Source: Yersinia enterocolitica subsp. enterocolitica
Lineage (GTDB): Bacteria > Pseudomonadota > Gammaproteobacteria > Enterobacterales > Enterobacteriaceae
Assembly (NCBI RefSeq): GCF_901472495.1
Contig: NZ_LR590469.1
Location: forward strand, 248,001 to 312,000
Direction: 5' to 3'
DNA: 64,000 nucleotides
Shown here in pieces: positions 62,268 to 64,000 of this stretch. The first letter of the stretch is position 1, and each line of letters opens with the position of its first letter. Below the pieces are notes generated by a model, which had not been told where the DNA came from, made no database searches, and saw only the letters and a list, made by a program, of their open reading frames with translations. The translations under genes were made by a program, and so were the position numbers.

Positions 62268-62741
62268 CTATAAATGTGCGAAACCGCCATCACCTTGCCA
62301 GTGTGGCAGTTGTTGATACACCGTTTCTACCGCCTGTTTTACTGGCTCGGTCATCGGAAAGTAGAACGCCACCAGGGTAGGTTGGATGCCGACGAAGATA
62401 ACTTCGCTGATATCTTCCTTTAACTGATCAATCAGAAAATTGAGCGGTAAATTATGCGTGCTCATGATGAACATTTCGGCAATTCGCTCAGGATCAATGA
62501 TGCGAATCTCACCCGGCGGCAGCTCCATATCGGCGGCATCAACAATAATCAGGCGGGTGGGCTGCAACGCGCGAATACGATGCACGACATTTTCCGGTGC
62601 CGAACCACCGTCGATAACGTGCCAGCCAGCTAATGGTTGCTCTGTCATACGCTCAGCCAGTAACGGGCCAGCGCCATCATCGCCCATCATGCTATTGCCG
62701 ACGGTTAACACGATATTTGTGACTGGATATTGATGTTTCAT
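62268..62741 (-). CDS. hycI: hydrogenase maturation protease HycI
   Basis: 157 residues. VGNSMMGDDGAGP at the start, VIDGGSAPENV, VDAADMELPPGEIRIIDP and STHNLPLNFLIDQLKED carry the nickel-sensing Asp and His residues. It trims the C-terminus of the hydrogenase-3 large subunit after nickel insertion. Overlaps hycH by 4 bases (ATGA). Confidence 0.95.
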   Translation of the reverse strand: MKHQYPVTNIVLTVGNSMMGDDGAGPLLAERMTEQPLAGWHVIDGGSAPENVVHRIRALQPTRLIIVDAADMELPPGEIRIIDPERIAEMFIMSTHNLPLNFLIDQLKEDISEVIFVGIQPTLVAFYFPMTEPVKQAVETVYQQLPHWQGDGGFAHL

Positions 62742-63139
62742 GGGCGGCGCTTCACCATTAAATAAATTGCCGGTTCCTGCTCAATATCGTACAGGGTTTG
62801 CAGCAGTTGTTGGCTCCAGGGCTGATGCAATGAATCTGCATTCTGTGCCAGTGGCGCAAAGGCTTGGGCCAGCAATTGGGTATGGGTGCTGTCGATGGTG
62901 ATTTCGCCAAATTTCAGCAAACCAGCCATTTTGCGGCGAGCTTTACCTTCGGGTAACTGACTGAACCACTGCTCATACTCAGCCAGTGGACATTCCATAA
63001 TGGCTTTTAAGCAATCAATGACGCCGACATGGTGGCCGATAGCCAGTGAGTAATACATCACTTGTTGCGCCTGTTCGGGCATGTCTTCATCACTGTCGAG
63101 GAACTTCTGGTTCAGGGCATAAAAGATCACTTTAGGCAT
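62738..63139 (-). CDS. hycH: formate hydrogenlyase maturation protein HycH
   Basis: 133 residues from ATG 63139, chosen because GGAGGG lies seven bases upstream and the protein then aligns with HycH; an ATG two codons earlier has no room for a ribosome site. MYYSLAIGHHVGVIDCLKA is strongly conserved with E. coli HycH/HyfJ. Needed for maturation of the large subunit. Overlaps the hycG stop. Confidence 0.92.
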   Translation of the reverse strand: MPKVIFYALNQKFLDSDEDMPEQAQQVMYYSLAIGHHVGVIDCLKAIMECPLAEYEQWFSQLPEGKARRKMAGLLKFGEITIDSTHTQLLAQAFAPLAQNADSLHQPWSQQLLQTLYDIEQEPAIYLMVKRRP

Positions 63140-63935
63140 TAACATGCCCTCCCGCCAATTGCATCAGGGTTATCTGTTGCAGGTTGGCAAATATCTCACT
63201 TAAACGCGGATCATCTTGTTGCTGGAGGTAACTCTGGCAACGCTGTTCCAGTCCTTGCAGCGGTTGATTGACCAGCAGTGATAAGAAACTGTCGGTAATT
63301 TCTCGCCCGTGACGATAACCGGCCATACGGCGGGCCTCACGTTCTAATAATACCCGCAGAGTTAGCGGTGCATCAGGGTGAATAAGCGCCACGCGTTCAT
63401 CGGCGGCTTCCTGGTGATCCTCACCTTTTAACTTTTGTTCCAGCAAGCCCAAAGCGACCGCAAAGCCATAAATGGTCGCTGCCGGGGTGGGAGGGCAGCC
63501 GGGGATATAAACATCAATCGGCACAATGGTGTCGCTACCGCCCCAGACACAATACAGGTCGTGGAAGATACCGCCGCCGCAACCACAAGCGCCATAAGAG
63601 ACACAAATTTTGGGGTCAGGAGCGGATTCATAAGCACGTAAGGCCGGTGTGCGCATGGCGCGAGTGACGGCGCCGGTGAACAGTAAAATGTCCGCATGGC
63701 GTGGTGAGGCAACCACTTTGATGCCAAATCGCTCGGTGTCGAACAGCGGTGTAATTGAAGAGAAAATCTCAATTTCACAGCCATTGCAACCACCGCAGTC
63801 CACTCGATACACATAGGCCGAGCGTTTGATATCTTTCAGTAATTTGCCTTTTAACTGGGCGATAGAAGAGTCAAGTGCAGCGGGTTGGCTAACGTAATGG
63901 CCCCAAGCTGGTTTCAATGAATGTGGTTGGCTCAT
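63132..63935 (-). CDS. hycG: hydrogenase-3/4 small subunit HycG (HyfI-like)
   Basis: 267 residues from ATG 63935 with GGGGGGAG upstream. NuoB-like 4Fe-4S ligands: VDCGGCNGCEIE, SYGACGCGGG and PGCPPTP. In E. coli HycG the third motif contains GACGNSGG; here it is GACGCGGG. It is the small subunit that carries electrons to the Ni-Fe site. Order G-H-I fits the hyc operon; adjacency to focB recalls hyf, so HyfI is the alternative name. Confidence 0.92.
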   Translation of the reverse strand: MSQPHSLKPAWGHYVSQPAALDSSIAQLKGKLLKDIKRSAYVYRVDCGGCNGCEIEIFSSITPLFDTERFGIKVVASPRHADILLFTGAVTRAMRTPALRAYESAPDPKICVSYGACGCGGGIFHDLYCVWGGSDTIVPIDVYIPGCPPTPAATIYGFAVALGLLEQKLKGEDHQEAADERVALIHPDAPLTLRVLLEREARRMAGYRHGREITDSFLSLLVNQPLQGLEQRCQSYLQQQDDPRLSEIFANLQQITLMQLAGGHVNA

Positions 63936-64000
63936 CAATTGCTCCCCCCTTCAAGGTGGTGATTCGGTATCATGCTGTTATTCATGGAAACATTATTTTT
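63935..64000 (-). CDS. C-terminal end of the preceding hydrogenlyase gene (cut by window edge)
   Basis: On the minus strand 21 codons are open to a TGA at 63935-63937 that overlaps the hycG ATG by one base (TGATG). Such coupling is usual inside hyc/hyf operons, where the preceding gene encodes the HycF/HyfH ferredoxin. The visible tail (HHLEGGSN) is too short to identify it. Confidence 0.55.
   Translation of the reverse strand, partial: KNNVSMNNSMIPNHHLEGGSN

Overview
The window looks like chromosomal DNA of a non-pestis Yersinia or a close relative. The order dinG / ybiB / ybiJ / rlmF / glnQPH / ybiI / dps / rhtA / ompX is the familiar enterobacterial arrangement, proteins are close to their E. 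coli counterparts, and several intergenic repeats have the ERIC form typical of yersiniae. Species cannot be fixed from the sequence alone.

The most interesting locus is a five-gene operon on the minus strand at 35908-41880. Its first gene encodes a 66-residue peptide whose C-terminal part contains W-N-W-S-K-S-F (41692-41712). This is exactly the core heptapeptide of darobactin A, the bicyclic ribosomal peptide antibiotic that targets BamA. The peptide gene is followed by a MacB/FtsX-type permease, a HlyD-type adaptor, an ABC ATPase and a radical SAM/SPASM maturase: darA-darB-darC-darD-darE. The block is visibly more AT-rich than its neighbours, and an IS110-family (IS1111-type) element lies directly upstream, so it appears to be a horizontally acquired island between a DUF924 gene and the formaldehyde detoxification pair fghA-frmA.

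Layout. 1-4.6 kb: end of a LysR regulator, a small membrane protein, YedA-type exporter, an alginate-lyase-family secreted protein and a general porin. 4.9-9.3 kb: dinG, a frameshifted aqpZ and ybiB. 9.5-15.6 kb: M3 peptidase, YbiJ-like protein, flavin reductase, rlmF, and a soluble PAS-PAS chemoreceptor. 15.7-19.1 kb: glnHPQ with its sigma-54/NtrC control region, ybiI, dps. 19.4-22.1 kb: a fasciclin protein / ECF sigma / RskA-type anti-sigma / tam operon. 22.3-30.1 kb: acetyltransferase, rhtA, ompX, hydrolase, cation efflux, M24-type protein, ybiT. 30.2-35.8 kb: an M60 mucinase-like protein with two chitin-binding-type modules, moeB, moeA, DUF924. 35.9-43.7 kb: dar island plus IS element. 43.7-48.1 kb: fghA-frmA and a LysR/MFS pair. 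48.2-55.5 kb: folE-yeiB-galS-mglBAC with clear GalR/GalS and CRP sites. 55.5-64 kb: a formate hydrogenlyase region (FocA/FocB channel, FhlA activator, FdhF with Cys in place of Sec140, HydN, HycI, HycH, HycG).

Functionally, moeA/moeB (molybdopterin) can support FdhF, FhlA with a sigma-54 promoter upstream of hydN-fdhF couples formate to gene expression, and the FocA/B channel moves formate. Working darobactin production would arm the host against competing Gram-negative bacteria.
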